A DNA stretch of 64,000 nucleotides from contig NZ_JACHGV010000007.1 of assembly GCF_014202475.1 (NCBI RefSeq), forward strand, positions 124,001 through 188,000, given 5' to 3'. The notes under the pieces are model-generated. The model was given only the letters and a program-made list of their open reading frames with translations, did not search any database and was not told where the DNA came from. The position numbers were made by a program, and so were the translations under genes. Each line of letters opens with the position of its first letter. The first letter of the stretch is position 1. Source of the stretch: Streptomyces paradoxus. GTDB taxonomy: Bacteria; Actinomycetota; Actinomycetes; Streptomycetales; Streptomycetaceae. Below, piece by piece: positions 28,418 to 36,985 of this stretch.

Positions 28418-28806
28418 TACTCCTCCTGGGACTCCTGGGACTCCTGGGCCACAGAGCCCCGGTAGGAGTCAACGAGCCGCACCACGGCCGACTGCCGGAA
28501 CGGCTTGGGCAGCACCTCGTCCGCGAGGCCGTTCAGATCTTCCGGGTCGAGCACCGAGGTGACAACGAGACGGCATCTCCTCGTCCGGTCGTCCGCCCGC
28601 AGCCTGCGGACGACCTCCCGTCCGTCGATGCCGGGCAGCATCACGTCGATGACCGCGATGTCCGGCGGATCGGCAAAGGCGAGGCCGAGCCCCTCTTCGC
28701 CCGAGTGCGCGACGGCCACGGGGCATCCCCGCTCGCGGAAGTGCCGCTCCAGCAGAGCGCTCACATCCTGGTCGTCGTCGATGACGAGTACGCGAGGTGG
28801 GAACAT
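28417..28806 (-). CDS. Stand-alone response regulator (receiver only), first gene of GT2 operon
   Basis: 129 residues from ATG at 28806; a GTG five codons upstream (28821) is also possible. REC features: IDDDQDV, VIDVMLPGIDG phospho-Asp, VVTS switch, LPKPF Lys. The extreme C-terminus is QESQESQEE, encoded by a short tandem DNA repeat. There is no output domain. First gene of the coupled operon receiver-receiver-HEAT-GT2-kinase. Confidence 0.92.
   Translation of the reverse strand: MFPPRVLVIDDDQDVSALLERHFRERGCPVAVAHSGEEGLGLAFADPPDIAVIDVMLPGIDGREVVRRLRADDRTRRCRLVVTSVLDPEDLNGLADEVLPKPFRQSAVVRLVDSYRGSVAQESQESQEE
28427..28453. repeat. 9-bp tandem repeat (about 3 copies) at the 3' end of a receiver gene
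   Basis: The unit CTCCTGGGA is repeated three times with the last copy imperfect. It encodes the QES QES tail of the receiver. The unit length is a multiple of three, so copy-number change would lengthen or shorten the tail without a frameshift. Confidence 0.6.
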
Positions 28807-28841
28807 CACCGTCCTGTCCACGAAGTCGGACTGTCAGTCAC

Positions 28842-28863
28842 AGGTTAGAACCGTTAGTTAACC
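28842..28863. promoter_or_regulatory. A/T-rich repeat element upstream of the receiver-GT2 operon
   Basis: The segment GGTTAGAACCGTTAGTTAACC contains two GTTAG direct repeats nine bases apart and a GGTTA...TAACC inverted pair. It is the only A/T-rich stretch in the 225-base region before the operon. It could be an operator or promoter core; no regulator is assigned. Confidence 0.35.
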
Positions 28864-28958
28864 TTCACCACATATGACCCACTGGCCCCATTCGGGGCAC
28901 TCCGCGAGGAAGGCAGGGCAGCCCCGGCCCGAGGCATACGCCGCGCCCGAGGGGCGCC

Positions 28959-28996
28959 TGACGCCCATCACCCGGAGCCGGTGGACCCGGGCGTCA
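28959..28996. terminator. Stem-loop downstream of the aat-like gene
   Basis: An 8-bp perfect stem (TGACGCCC / GGGCGTCA) encloses a smaller CACC/GGTG hairpin. It begins 36 bases after the stop of the transferase gene at 29032, which makes it a plausible end of the EAL-NRPS-aat transcript. Confidence 0.5.
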
Positions 28997-29031
28997 TGCC
29001 TCCAGGGCGCCGGGCAGCGCGACGAACAAGG

Positions 29032-29826
29032 TCAGCGTGATCCCGCGGTCCTGGCGAGGCGGCGGGCGGGCAACGTGGCGGTGGGCATCGGGAGGCTGTC
29101 AGGCACGGTGCGGCGAAGGCGTCGCACGTACTGCGCTCGCGGCATGAGGATGCCGCCGAGATCGCGGACGTGCGGGCTGTCCCGCTGCGCGTCCAGCAGC
29201 TCGCCGCCGGCCTGCGCGAAACGCGCGGCGAGGTCGCTCACCGCCACCTTCGAGGCGCCGGGACGCTGGAAGAACATCGAGTCCATGCTGAAGACCGAGC
29301 CGATCCTGAGGCCGAAGACGCCGCCGATCAGATCGCCCTCCTCCCACACCTCGACGCTGTGAGCATGACCCAGCTCGTGCAGGCGGACCAGGCTTGCGAT
29401 CAGCTCTTCGGTGAGCCACAGCGGGACACGGTCGCCGCGGCATTCGCGCACGACCCGCTCGAACCCCTGGTCCAGGCTGGTCGACCACGGCAGCCCGTTG
29501 CGCAGCCGCCGGGCGAGGCTACGGCTGAGATGCGCGGCAGGGACGGGCAGCACCGGCCTGGGGTCGGGTGACCACCAGGAAACGGCGAAGGGATCGGCCG
29601 GCTCCTGCTCCCCCACGAGCGGGATGCGACCCTCCTGCACCTGATCGGCGAAGACCACCTCATTGAGGGCACGGGTGTACTCGTCGGATGCCGGGAACGG
29701 ATAGACCCCGGCGCGGTACGCCGCCAGGAGGCCGGCGGGGCTGAGGTCGGCGGAGAAGGCCACCGGGCCGTCGGCGGCCGCTCCCAACACGTCCAGCGCA
29801 TCCCATCCAGGGCACCGCGTCACCAC
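29032..29826 (-). CDS. aat: Leucyl/phenylalanyl-tRNA-protein transferase homologue
   Basis: 264 residues from GTG at 29826 (AGGGAG 7 bases upstream); the adjacent GTG at 29823 is equally likely. Both overlap the stop of the upstream NRPS-like gene. Family motifs: GVYPFP, SWWSPDPRPVLP, HELGHAHSVEVWE, GGVFGLRIGSVFSMDSMFF, ASK, and LLDAQRDSPHVRDLGG. The housekeeping enzyme moves Leu/Phe from tRNA to the N-terminus of proteins with Lys/Arg/Met ends, feeding ClpS/ClpAP. Compared with the E. coli GESMF motif, Glu is Asp here, while the Asp/Gln of the 'LIDCQ' block are kept. Genetic coupling to an A-T-R enzyme makes a biosynthetic role worth considering. Confidence 0.88.
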   Translation of the reverse strand: MVTRCPGWDALDVLGAAADGPVAFSADLSPAGLLAAYRAGVYPFPASDEYTRALNEVVFADQVQEGRIPLVGEQEPADPFAVSWWSPDPRPVLPVPAAHLSRSLARRLRNGLPWSTSLDQGFERVVRECRGDRVPLWLTEELIASLVRLHELGHAHSVEVWEEGDLIGGVFGLRIGSVFSMDSMFFQRPGASKVAVSDLAARFAQAGGELLDAQRDSPHVRDLGGILMPRAQYVRRLRRTVPDSLPMPTATLPARRLARTAGSR

Positions 29827-32800
29827 CGTGCCGCTCCCTGCCCCCGGTCGGTCACCGGCCCTGCCTGCTCGGCCTGTTGCAGGAAGTCGATGAAGCGGTC
29901 CATCATCTGCGTGTCCACGGGCGGAATGCCGATCCCGGCGTCCACCAGTGCCCGCTCCGCGTTGTCGCGGGTGAACTCCGGGAAAACCCCCTGGAAGTAC
30001 ATCTCGCTCACGGTGATGTCGGCGCCGTGGCACAGGTCGACGAAGAGCGGGACGAACGGTGTTATCGCGTCGGTGGGGTGTCCGGCCGCATACTTCACCA
30101 GAGCGGCGATCCACTCTGCGTACGGGATCTCCTGGACCGGATACCCCCGTTGGCGCATGCGCTCGGCCAGCGAACCGAGCAGTGCGGGACGGGGGTTGGT
30201 GAGGTGATAGACCTCGCCGCGCGGGGGACGGCGGGTGGAGATGTGTCCGATCGCGCGGACGAGGCGATCGGCCGGCAGGAAGTCCAGCGGCAGCCGGACG
30301 TCAGGGCACAGACCGGTCCGCGCGATGAAGCGGATGAGGGCGGCCATCTCACTGTTGGTGTTCATCACGCCGGTTCCGCTGCTGCCCGCGATGTCCATCA
30401 GACGGTAGACGGCGACCGGCAATCCCGCGCCGGATGCCTTCTTCAGCAGCGCTTCGGCGACCCACTTGGTCTCCACGTATCCGACCGACAGATACTCCGC
30501 AAAGTCCAGCGGCGTGCTCTCGGTCACCTCGTGCACCCCGGCTGGCCCGAATCCGGCGAGCACCGCCATGCTGGAGGCGAAGTGGACGGGGACGGCCCTG
30601 CCTGCGGCGAGGCGGATGATCTCGTATGTTCCGTCGACGTTGACCGCGCGCAACTCGTGGTACGGGTAGATGAAGTTGACCTGGGCGCCGAAGTGGTAGA
30701 CGGCGTCGATGGTCGATCCCAGCTCCTCGAACCGGCCGGGAGGCAGCCCCAGTCCGGGCTTGCCCAGGTCGCCGACGACCGGCTGCACGCGCGTGCTGGA
30801 CAGATCCCTGAGGACGTACCGCTGGTGGCTCGCGCGGATCATCTCCATGCCGTGCCGCTCGTCCGAGGCCCTGACCAGGCAAAGGATCCGTCCCGTCGTG
30901 CTGCGCAGCAGCTCGTCGATCATGTGGGCGCCGCAGAATCCCGTCGCCCCGGTGAGAAGGACGTCACCGGAGCGGCGGTGATCCGGAGCCGGCCCGTCAC
31001 GGCCCACCTCCGGAATGCGCCGATCGGTCTCCGAGGCGAAGTCGACGCTCAAACCGCCCGGGCGGGTCAGCGTGCCGGCGCGTGCCTGGCGCACGGATTC
31101 GGCGAACGCGGCGAGCATCGGCTGCCGCAGCAGTGAACGGGTCAGGTCGCGGATCTGCGTGACGCCGATGCCGAATACGACGCGGGTCCGGGCGAGCATC
31201 TCCATGGCCAGCAGCGAGTTGCCGCCCAGCTCGAAGAAGTCATCGTGCGGACGGACGTAGTCCACACCCAGGATCTGGCACCACAGCTGGGCCATCCCCT
31301 GCACCACCGGACGGTCGTCGGCGCCGTCCGTCGTCATCGGCGCGGCCCCGGATTCCGGTACGGCCTTGCGGTCGAGCTTTCCGCTGGGCGCGACGGGCAG
31401 CCGCTCCACCGCGTGGAAGGCCGCCGGGATCATGTAGCCCGGCAGGACCTCGCTGAGTGCAGACCGCAGCCGTGCGCGCTGCGCGGCCTCGCCGCCGGTC
31501 GGCGGCGAGGCGGGCGTGTAGTAGGCGACCAGGTCCCGGTCGCCGTTGTCACGCGTCCGGGCCACCACCATCGCCTGGCCGACCTCCGGACGGGAGACGA
31601 GCGCGGCCTCGATCTCCGCCGGGTCCACCCGGAACCCGCGGATCTTCATCTGGTCGTCGACCCTGCCCAGCACCTCCAGGTTGCCGTCCGGGCGCCGGCG
31701 GCCCAGGTCCCCGGTGCGATACATACGGTCCCCCGGCGCACAGCCGTGCGGATCGGGCAGGAACTGCCGTGCGGTCAGGGCGGGTTGACGCCAGACGCCG
31801 CGCGCCAGACCCTGCCCCCCGATGTAGATCTCACCGCGCTCGCCCGGCTGCACCGGGCGCAGATCGGCGTCGAGCACATGGACGTGACTCCCCTCCAGGG
31901 GCCGGCCGACCGGGGCGACGGCAGTGTCCGGCGCGGCGAGCACTTCCTGATTCAGTTCGCAGAGCGTGGAGGTGATGGTGGTCTCGGTGAGCCCGTAGGC
32001 GTTGACGAGCCGTACGCCGGGGATCTTGCGCAGAACGGCGCGGCAGTCCTTCGCGGTGACGATCTCACCGCCGACGATGGTGAGCCTCAGCGACGCGAGC
32101 ATCTCGCTGCGGTCCGCGACGGAGACGACCCGGTGCCAGTACGCGGGGGGCAGGTCGGCGACGGTGATCCCGTACTCGGGCAGGCGGCGCAGCAGGTCGG
32201 TGGGCGCCCACGTCGGGGTTCCGGCGAGGATGAGCGTCGCGCCACTGATCAGCGTGGCGAAGATCTGCTCCAGTGAGGTGTCGAAGCCGAGCGCCGCGGC
32301 GTGCAGCACCCGGTCGGAGGGCGTCAGTTCGTAGGCCCGGACCACCGCCGTGAGGGAGTGGGCCAGCGACCGGTGGCTGATCATCACCCCCTTGGGCGGC
32401 CCGGTGGAACCGGAGGTGTAGATCACGTAGGCGAGGTCGTCCGGACCGGGGCCGGGTGTCGGCCGCGACGCCTCCGGCGGCTCCTTCGCAGCCGGTTCCT
32501 CGGCCGCCTCGGCGTGGACGATCCGTGCCTCGCACCCGGCGAACATCGGGGCGTGCTCGCGGCTCGTGATGATGAGGCGTGAACCGGTCTCACCGACCAG
32601 TGTGACCATCCGTTGCGGCGGGGTCGCCGGGTCGAGCGGCAGAAACGCGCCTCCGGATCCCAGCACCGCCAGCAGGGTGACGATCAGCTCGGGCACGCGG
32701 TCAAGGCACACGGTGACGACGCACTCCGGGCCGACGCCCCACTCCCGCAACCGGTCGGCAAGCCGGTCGGCGCGACCGCTCAGCTCGGCGTAGCTGAGCC

Positions 32801-33104
32801 GACCGTCGTCCGAGAGCACCGCGAGAGCGGACGGCTCACGCGTCGCTCGCTCCCGCACCAGCTCGGGCACACTGCCCGGCCAGGTCTCCGGTGACCGCTC
32901 GGCGCGGGCACTCGCGGGCCGCATGTCGGTCCAAAGGCGCTCGACCAGAGCCCCGCACCACGTGTCGGACTCCGGTCCGCCGATCCGATGCCACCCGGCC
33001 GGAATCCGGCGGTCCGCGGGCCAGACCGCGTACTGCTCCTCGTCGTTGCGCAGCACGACGCACGGTGCAACCGACTCTGCCGTCCGAGGATCACGTTCCG
33101 TCAC
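29820..33104 (-). CDS. MbtH-adenylation-carrier-thioester reductase fusion (NRPS-like)
   Basis: 1094 residues from GTG with AGGAGG upstream. Residues ~13-62 (VVLRNDEEQYAVWPADRRIPAGWHRIG...WTDMRP) are an MbtH-like domain fused in front of an adenylation domain (~80-600; YTSGSTGPPKGV, NAYGLTETT, YRTGDLGRRRPDG, PSGKLDRK). A carrier domain (FFELGGNSLLAMEML) and a Thioester-reductase/NAD-binding-4 domain (LLTGATGFCGAH; YVETK catalytic Tyr/Lys) follow. There is no condensation domain. Expected chemistry: activate one amino or carboxylic acid, load it on phosphopantetheine, release as aldehyde or alcohol with NAD(P)H, like Lys2 or CAR enzymes. Specificity residues are not assignable with confidence. 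It is followed with overlap by the aat-like gene and preceded by the EAL gene. Confidence 0.92.
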   Translation of the reverse strand: MTERDPRTAESVAPCVVLRNDEEQYAVWPADRRIPAGWHRIGGPESDTWCGALVERLWTDMRPASARAERSPETWPGSVPELVRERATREPSALAVLSDDGRLSYAELSGRADRLADRLREWGVGPECVVTVCLDRVPELIVTLLAVLGSGGAFLPLDPATPPQRMVTLVGETGSRLIITSREHAPMFAGCEARIVHAEAAEEPAAKEPPEASRPTPGPGPDDLAYVIYTSGSTGPPKGVMISHRSLAHSLTAVVRAYELTPSDRVLHAAALGFDTSLEQIFATLISGATLILAGTPTWAPTDLLRRLPEYGITVADLPPAYWHRVVSVADRSEMLASLRLTIVGGEIVTAKDCRAVLRKIPGVRLVNAYGLTETTITSTLCELNQEVLAAPDTAVAPVGRPLEGSHVHVLDADLRPVQPGERGEIYIGGQGLARGVWRQPALTARQFLPDPHGCAPGDRMYRTGDLGRRRPDGNLEVLGRVDDQMKIRGFRVDPAEIEAALVSRPEVGQAMVVARTRDNGDRDLVAYYTPASPPTGGEAAQRARLRSALSEVLPGYMIPAAFHAVERLPVAPSGKLDRKAVPESGAAPMTTDGADDRPVVQGMAQLWCQILGVDYVRPHDDFFELGGNSLLAMEMLARTRVVFGIGVTQIRDLTRSLLRQPMLAAFAESVRQARAGTLTRPGGLSVDFASETDRRIPEVGRDGPAPDHRRSGDVLLTGATGFCGAHMIDELLRSTTGRILCLVRASDERHGMEMIRASHQRYVLRDLSSTRVQPVVGDLGKPGLGLPPGRFEELGSTIDAVYHFGAQVNFIYPYHELRAVNVDGTYEIIRLAAGRAVPVHFASSMAVLAGFGPAGVHEVTESTPLDFAEYLSVGYVETKWVAEALLKKASGAGLPVAVYRLMDIAGSSGTGVMNTNSEMAALIRFIARTGLCPDVRLPLDFLPADRLVRAIGHISTRRPPRGEVYHLTNPRPALLGSLAERMRQRGYPVQEIPYAEWIAALVKYAAGHPTDAITPFVPLFVDLCHGADITVSEMYFQGVFPEFTRDNAERALVDAGIGIPPVDTQMMDRFIDFLQQAEQAGPVTDRGQGAARW

Positions 33105-33176
33105 CTCGAGCCTCCTGCCTCGCGCGGCGTCCTGCGGAGCACGATCTGAACTCCTGGCGGGAAGGGGCCGCCGCCA

Positions 33177-36100
33177 TCACTGGTTCCCTTCCGCGGGCCT
33201 CACAGGCAATTCGGCCAGACTGCCGAGCGGCGGTGCGAGGACCAGTTGCCCCGCCTCCTCGGCACTGACCGGTTCTGCGAAGAGATAGCCCTGCGCCAAC
33301 CGGCAGCCCATGGAGATCAGCAACTCCTGCTGCCTCACGTTCTCCACCCCTTCGGCGATGACCGTGAGGCCGAGCGTGTCCGCGAGATGTGCGATGCCCT
33401 CGACGAGGGCGTACTGTTCCGGCGATCGCCCGAGTTCATCGACGAACGATTTGTCGATCTTGAGTATCGAGATGGGGAACTCACGCAGATAGCTCAACGA
33501 CGAGTAGCCCGTTCCGAAATCGTCGATCGCAATACGAATGCCGAGCTCTGTGAGCGCATTCATCTCGCCCCGAATACGCTCGTCGTTGTACATCAGCACG
33601 CTCTCGGTCAGTTCCAGCACGAGAGACGTCGGTTCGATGCCTGAGAGATCCAGGGCGCGCCGGACCACGTTGTAGAAGTCGTCGTCCCGGAACTGTCGCG
33701 GTGACACATTCACGCTGATGTACGGCGGTTTGCGACCGGCCGTCCCGTCGCGCAGGACGGAGCCCTCCCAACGGACCGCCTCGGCCGCGGCCTGGTCGAG
33801 CACCCAGGCGCCCAGGGGGACGATCTGCCCGCTCTCCTCGGCCAGCGTGATGAACTGCTCCGGCAGAACCATGCCGCGCGTGGAGTGGGGCCAGCGAACG
33901 AGCGCCTCGAAGCCGGCGATCTGACCACTGGCCAGCTCCACGATGGGCTGGTAGAGCACCAGGAACGACGTCTCGATCGACGAACTGTCCAGGGCCTCCT
34001 GCAGATTGGCGCGCTCGGCCATGCCGCTCTGCAGTTCCGGGTGGTAGCGGCGCCATTGGCGCTTGCCCGCCGTCTTCGCCGAGTACAGCGCGAGATCGGC
34101 GTGTGTCAGCAGTTCGACCGAGTCGATGCTGTCTTCCGTCGTCGCGACGCCGATGCTGGCGTACGTGCTCATCGGCCCCACACTGAGCCGGAACGGTTCG
34201 TCGAACACGCCCATCACGTGTTCGGTGAAGCGCTCCACGCCCTCTGTCCCGACGGAGCCCTCCACGAGCAGTGCGAATTCGTCACCGCCGATGCGCGCGG
34301 CGGTGTCGGAGGCACGGACGGTCGTCTGCAGCCGGAGTGACAGCGCGACCAGGAGTTCGTCGCCCACACCGTGGCCGTGGATGTCGTTGACGACCTTGAA
34401 GTCGTCCACGTCGATGAAGAGCACGCCGACCACCGTGCCGTCACGCTGAGCCTGTGCCAGGGCGTGGTTGACCCGGTCCTGGAAGAGCACGCGGTTGGCC
34501 AGATTGGTGAGCGAGTCATGGAACGCCTGGTGGGTGAGTTCGCGCTCGAGTTTGCGCTGTTCGGTCACGTCCCGCAAGGTGAGCACCACTCCACCGACGG
34601 TCGCCTCCTCCCGCAGGTCGCTCCACTTCAGCTCGACCTCGATGGACGACCGGTCGCCGCGGAGCACGCGCCAGTGTTCGCGCCCGGTCTGCGGCTCGCC
34701 CCTGCGTATCCGGCCGAGCGTCTCGACCACCGCGCGACTGTCCTGCGGTGGTACCAGATCGACGAGGAGGGCGCCCTCCAGGTCCGGCAGGCCGAGGACC
34801 TGGTCGGCGGAGGGGCTGGCGTAACGGACCCGGTCGTCCTCGTCGAGGATCAGGATGACATCCGAGGCGTTCTGCACCAGCGTGCGGAAGTACATCTCGC
34901 TGTTGCGCCGGTTGACCTCGTGGGCGAGGGTGACCCGCTGCGCGGCAAGTGCGGCCTGCGCGGCGAGCGTCACCAGCGTGTCGCGGAGCACGACCAGGTC
35001 GTGCTCCTGCCCCGCCACGATCAGCACCCCGATCAGCGGGTCGTCCGAGGGATGACCCTGCGCGGCCAGCCGGCAGACCAGCGCGTGGTCGTTGCGGGTC
35101 GGCTCAACCGTGAGGTGGTCGACAAGGGCGGGCCCCACACCGTCGAGGGCCACCAGGCGGTTCTCGCCGGACGCGATCAGTTCCCGTACGGCTGCGGTCG
35201 CCCGCGTGGCCAGGGGCCCGCGTAGGACGCTGTGGGCCCCGTTCACCCAGAGTGTGCTGTCCGGCAGGGTGAGCAGCGCGGAACGGGGCGGGCCGACCGG
35301 CATCAGCTGCGTCACCGCGGAGTGGACTGCCTCGGCCACGTCCCGCAGCTCGCCCGCTCCGCCCAGCGCCGACACCGCGTTGCGCAGCGCCTTCTCCCGG
35401 CCGACCGCCCGCCGGTGGGTCGCCACCACCCCCGCCAGGCGGTAGAGCACGAGGAGGAAGAGCACCGCGGAGAAGACCCCGATGACGCCGACGTTGGACC
35501 TCACGCCCCGCACCGCCTCCGTCAGGAGGATGGCGGGCGCGATGAGCGACGCCAGAGTGAGCAGGGCCAGCCGGCCCGTGCCGGTCTCGGCTCGCCATGG
35601 CAGCGGCTGCGTCAGCAAGCGCATGGACGGATGGAGCGCGGCAGCCGCCCAGGCGCCGTACAGGACGGCCCAGCCGAGTTCGACCGCGCTCCCCGTGCGC
35701 CACGTCCCGTTCAGCTGGATCAGGCCGTACAGCACGTCGGCGGTGAGCAGGCCGACGGTGCCCGCGGTGAGCAGCATGAGCGAGCGGCTCTTGCCGCCAC
35801 GGCCGACGAGCAGCCGCAGCAGCATCGCCAGGACGAGGATGTCACCGAGCGGATAGGCGATGGCGAACGCCTTCTGCACCCAGGTGAGACCTGCGGCGCG
35901 GGCGTACGGATCGATGAGGAAGAGCCACGACAGCAACGCCAGGCCGACGGTCAGCGTCAGCGCGTCGACGAGGCTCGCCCGGTCGCGCCAACTCGTGCGC
36001 CAGTGCACAAAGCCCAGGAGTCCTGCCGCATAGAGCGGATATGCCGCGAGATAGAAGCCGTCAGCGATCGACGGGAACGGGATCTCTTCGTTGAGCAACT

Positions 36101-36347
36101 GGATGAGAATGATCTGGGTGGCCTGGCCTGCGGCGAAGGCGAAATTACCCGCGGCGAGAAGCAGCCAGGGGAGTCGATGCGCCGGATGGTTGAGAAAGAC
36201 ACCGAGGACGATACCGAAGACGCCGGTCGCTCCAATGGCGAGGAAGAGCAGCCGCTGTTCCGGAAATGCGTAGTAGAGCGCCGTCAGCACGACGATACAT
36301 GAGCTGACAACGACCATCGCAGTTTGGCTTCGCAGTCGCGCGTTCAT
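33177..36347 (-). CDS. Membrane PAS-GGDEF-EAL c-di-GMP enzyme (RmdA/RmdB-like)
   Basis: 1056 residues from ATG at 36347 (AGGAGG 9 bases upstream). About ten TM helices occupy residues 1-330, followed by a degenerate sensory region (about 340-500), PAS (about 505-625; NASDVILILDEDDRVRYASPSADQVLG), GGDEF (about 630-790, motif intact, RxxD I-site RASD present) and EAL (about 805-1045; FEALVRW, LELTES, IDDFGTGYSSLSYL, EGVEN). Both catalytic modules look complete, so synthesis and hydrolysis of c-di-GMP are possible. The architecture matches the RmdA/RmdB proteins of S. coelicolor that influence development. It ends 72 bases before the NRPS-like gene. Confidence 0.93.
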   Translation of the reverse strand: MNARLRSQTAMVVVSSCIVVLTALYYAFPEQRLLFLAIGATGVFGIVLGVFLNHPAHRLPWLLLAAGNFAFAAGQATQIILIQLLNEEIPFPSIADGFYLAAYPLYAAGLLGFVHWRTSWRDRASLVDALTLTVGLALLSWLFLIDPYARAAGLTWVQKAFAIAYPLGDILVLAMLLRLLVGRGGKSRSLMLLTAGTVGLLTADVLYGLIQLNGTWRTGSAVELGWAVLYGAWAAAALHPSMRLLTQPLPWRAETGTGRLALLTLASLIAPAILLTEAVRGVRSNVGVIGVFSAVLFLLVLYRLAGVVATHRRAVGREKALRNAVSALGGAGELRDVAEAVHSAVTQLMPVGPPRSALLTLPDSTLWVNGAHSVLRGPLATRATAAVRELIASGENRLVALDGVGPALVDHLTVEPTRNDHALVCRLAAQGHPSDDPLIGVLIVAGQEHDLVVLRDTLVTLAAQAALAAQRVTLAHEVNRRNSEMYFRTLVQNASDVILILDEDDRVRYASPSADQVLGLPDLEGALLVDLVPPQDSRAVVETLGRIRRGEPQTGREHWRVLRGDRSSIEVELKWSDLREEATVGGVVLTLRDVTEQRKLERELTHQAFHDSLTNLANRVLFQDRVNHALAQAQRDGTVVGVLFIDVDDFKVVNDIHGHGVGDELLVALSLRLQTTVRASDTAARIGGDEFALLVEGSVGTEGVERFTEHVMGVFDEPFRLSVGPMSTYASIGVATTEDSIDSVELLTHADLALYSAKTAGKRQWRRYHPELQSGMAERANLQEALDSSSIETSFLVLYQPIVELASGQIAGFEALVRWPHSTRGMVLPEQFITLAEESGQIVPLGAWVLDQAAAEAVRWEGSVLRDGTAGRKPPYISVNVSPRQFRDDDFYNVVRRALDLSGIEPTSLVLELTESVLMYNDERIRGEMNALTELGIRIAIDDFGTGYSSLSYLREFPISILKIDKSFVDELGRSPEQYALVEGIAHLADTLGLTVIAEGVENVRQQELLISMGCRLAQGYLFAEPVSAEEAGQLVLAPPLGSLAELPVRPAEGNQ

Positions 36348-36985
36348 CCCAACTAACCTCCTGAGAGGACCATTTGTCGGGCGGGGTGAGCTGGGCGAAC
36401 GGCACCGGTGCGGCGAAGAGGCCAGTGAAACCGAGCTGACGAAGGAGAATTGCCCGGCCCGGGCCGGGACTCGACCCTGATCGCCTGTGAACACGTTTTC
36501 CGGTGAACATGGCCTCCGGTATACACGCTCACCGTTATGCTGGCTACTTCTGCACCGAGGCATCGACGTGCCCTCATCCAGCTTACCGGGATTGCTCTTT
36601 CTCGCACGCTTGCAGCGAGATACGGCGTCGCCTCGCGCAATACCACGACATGCGCGAAAATGCAGGTCGCGGAGACCCGACCCGGTCCGGTTTCTGCGAC
36701 GGTCGGCTCCTGACGGAAGGGTGCAGGCCCGTGCTGACCGACTGCCGCAGAACCTCTCCTCCTTCAGGTAGTTGGCTCTTTTCCGCGGCGGCCGTCGTGT
36801 CACGCCTTCCGATGTTCCTGATCGGCGGCATCGTCATGACGCTGTCACAGCTCGGCGGTCAGGCGCCCGAACTGGCCGTCATTCCCGGAGCCATGGCGCG
36901 GCGGCGGGGCGTACCCCGGCCCCGGAGGTCCGTCCGTCCCGGCGGTGTCGGGAGAAGACACCGCCCGGAGGTCCGAGCGCCGGGC
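36348..36985. other. 638-base region between helicase and EAL genes
   Basis: No convincing gene on either strand. It holds the helicase terminator at its right end (36941-36965) and presumably the promoter of the EAL gene. The part at 36480-36790 is noticeably less GC-rich than its surroundings and contains a GGTGA...TCACC inverted pair (36502-36533). Several open frames cross it but lack RBS and family resemblance. Confidence 0.6.
36941..36965. terminator. Terminator candidate after DEAD-box helicase gene
   Basis: A perfect 9-bp stem (GGCGGTGTC / GACACCGCC) with a 7-base loop begins 21 bases after the helicase stop on the minus strand. There is no U-run, as is usual in Streptomyces. Confidence 0.6.
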
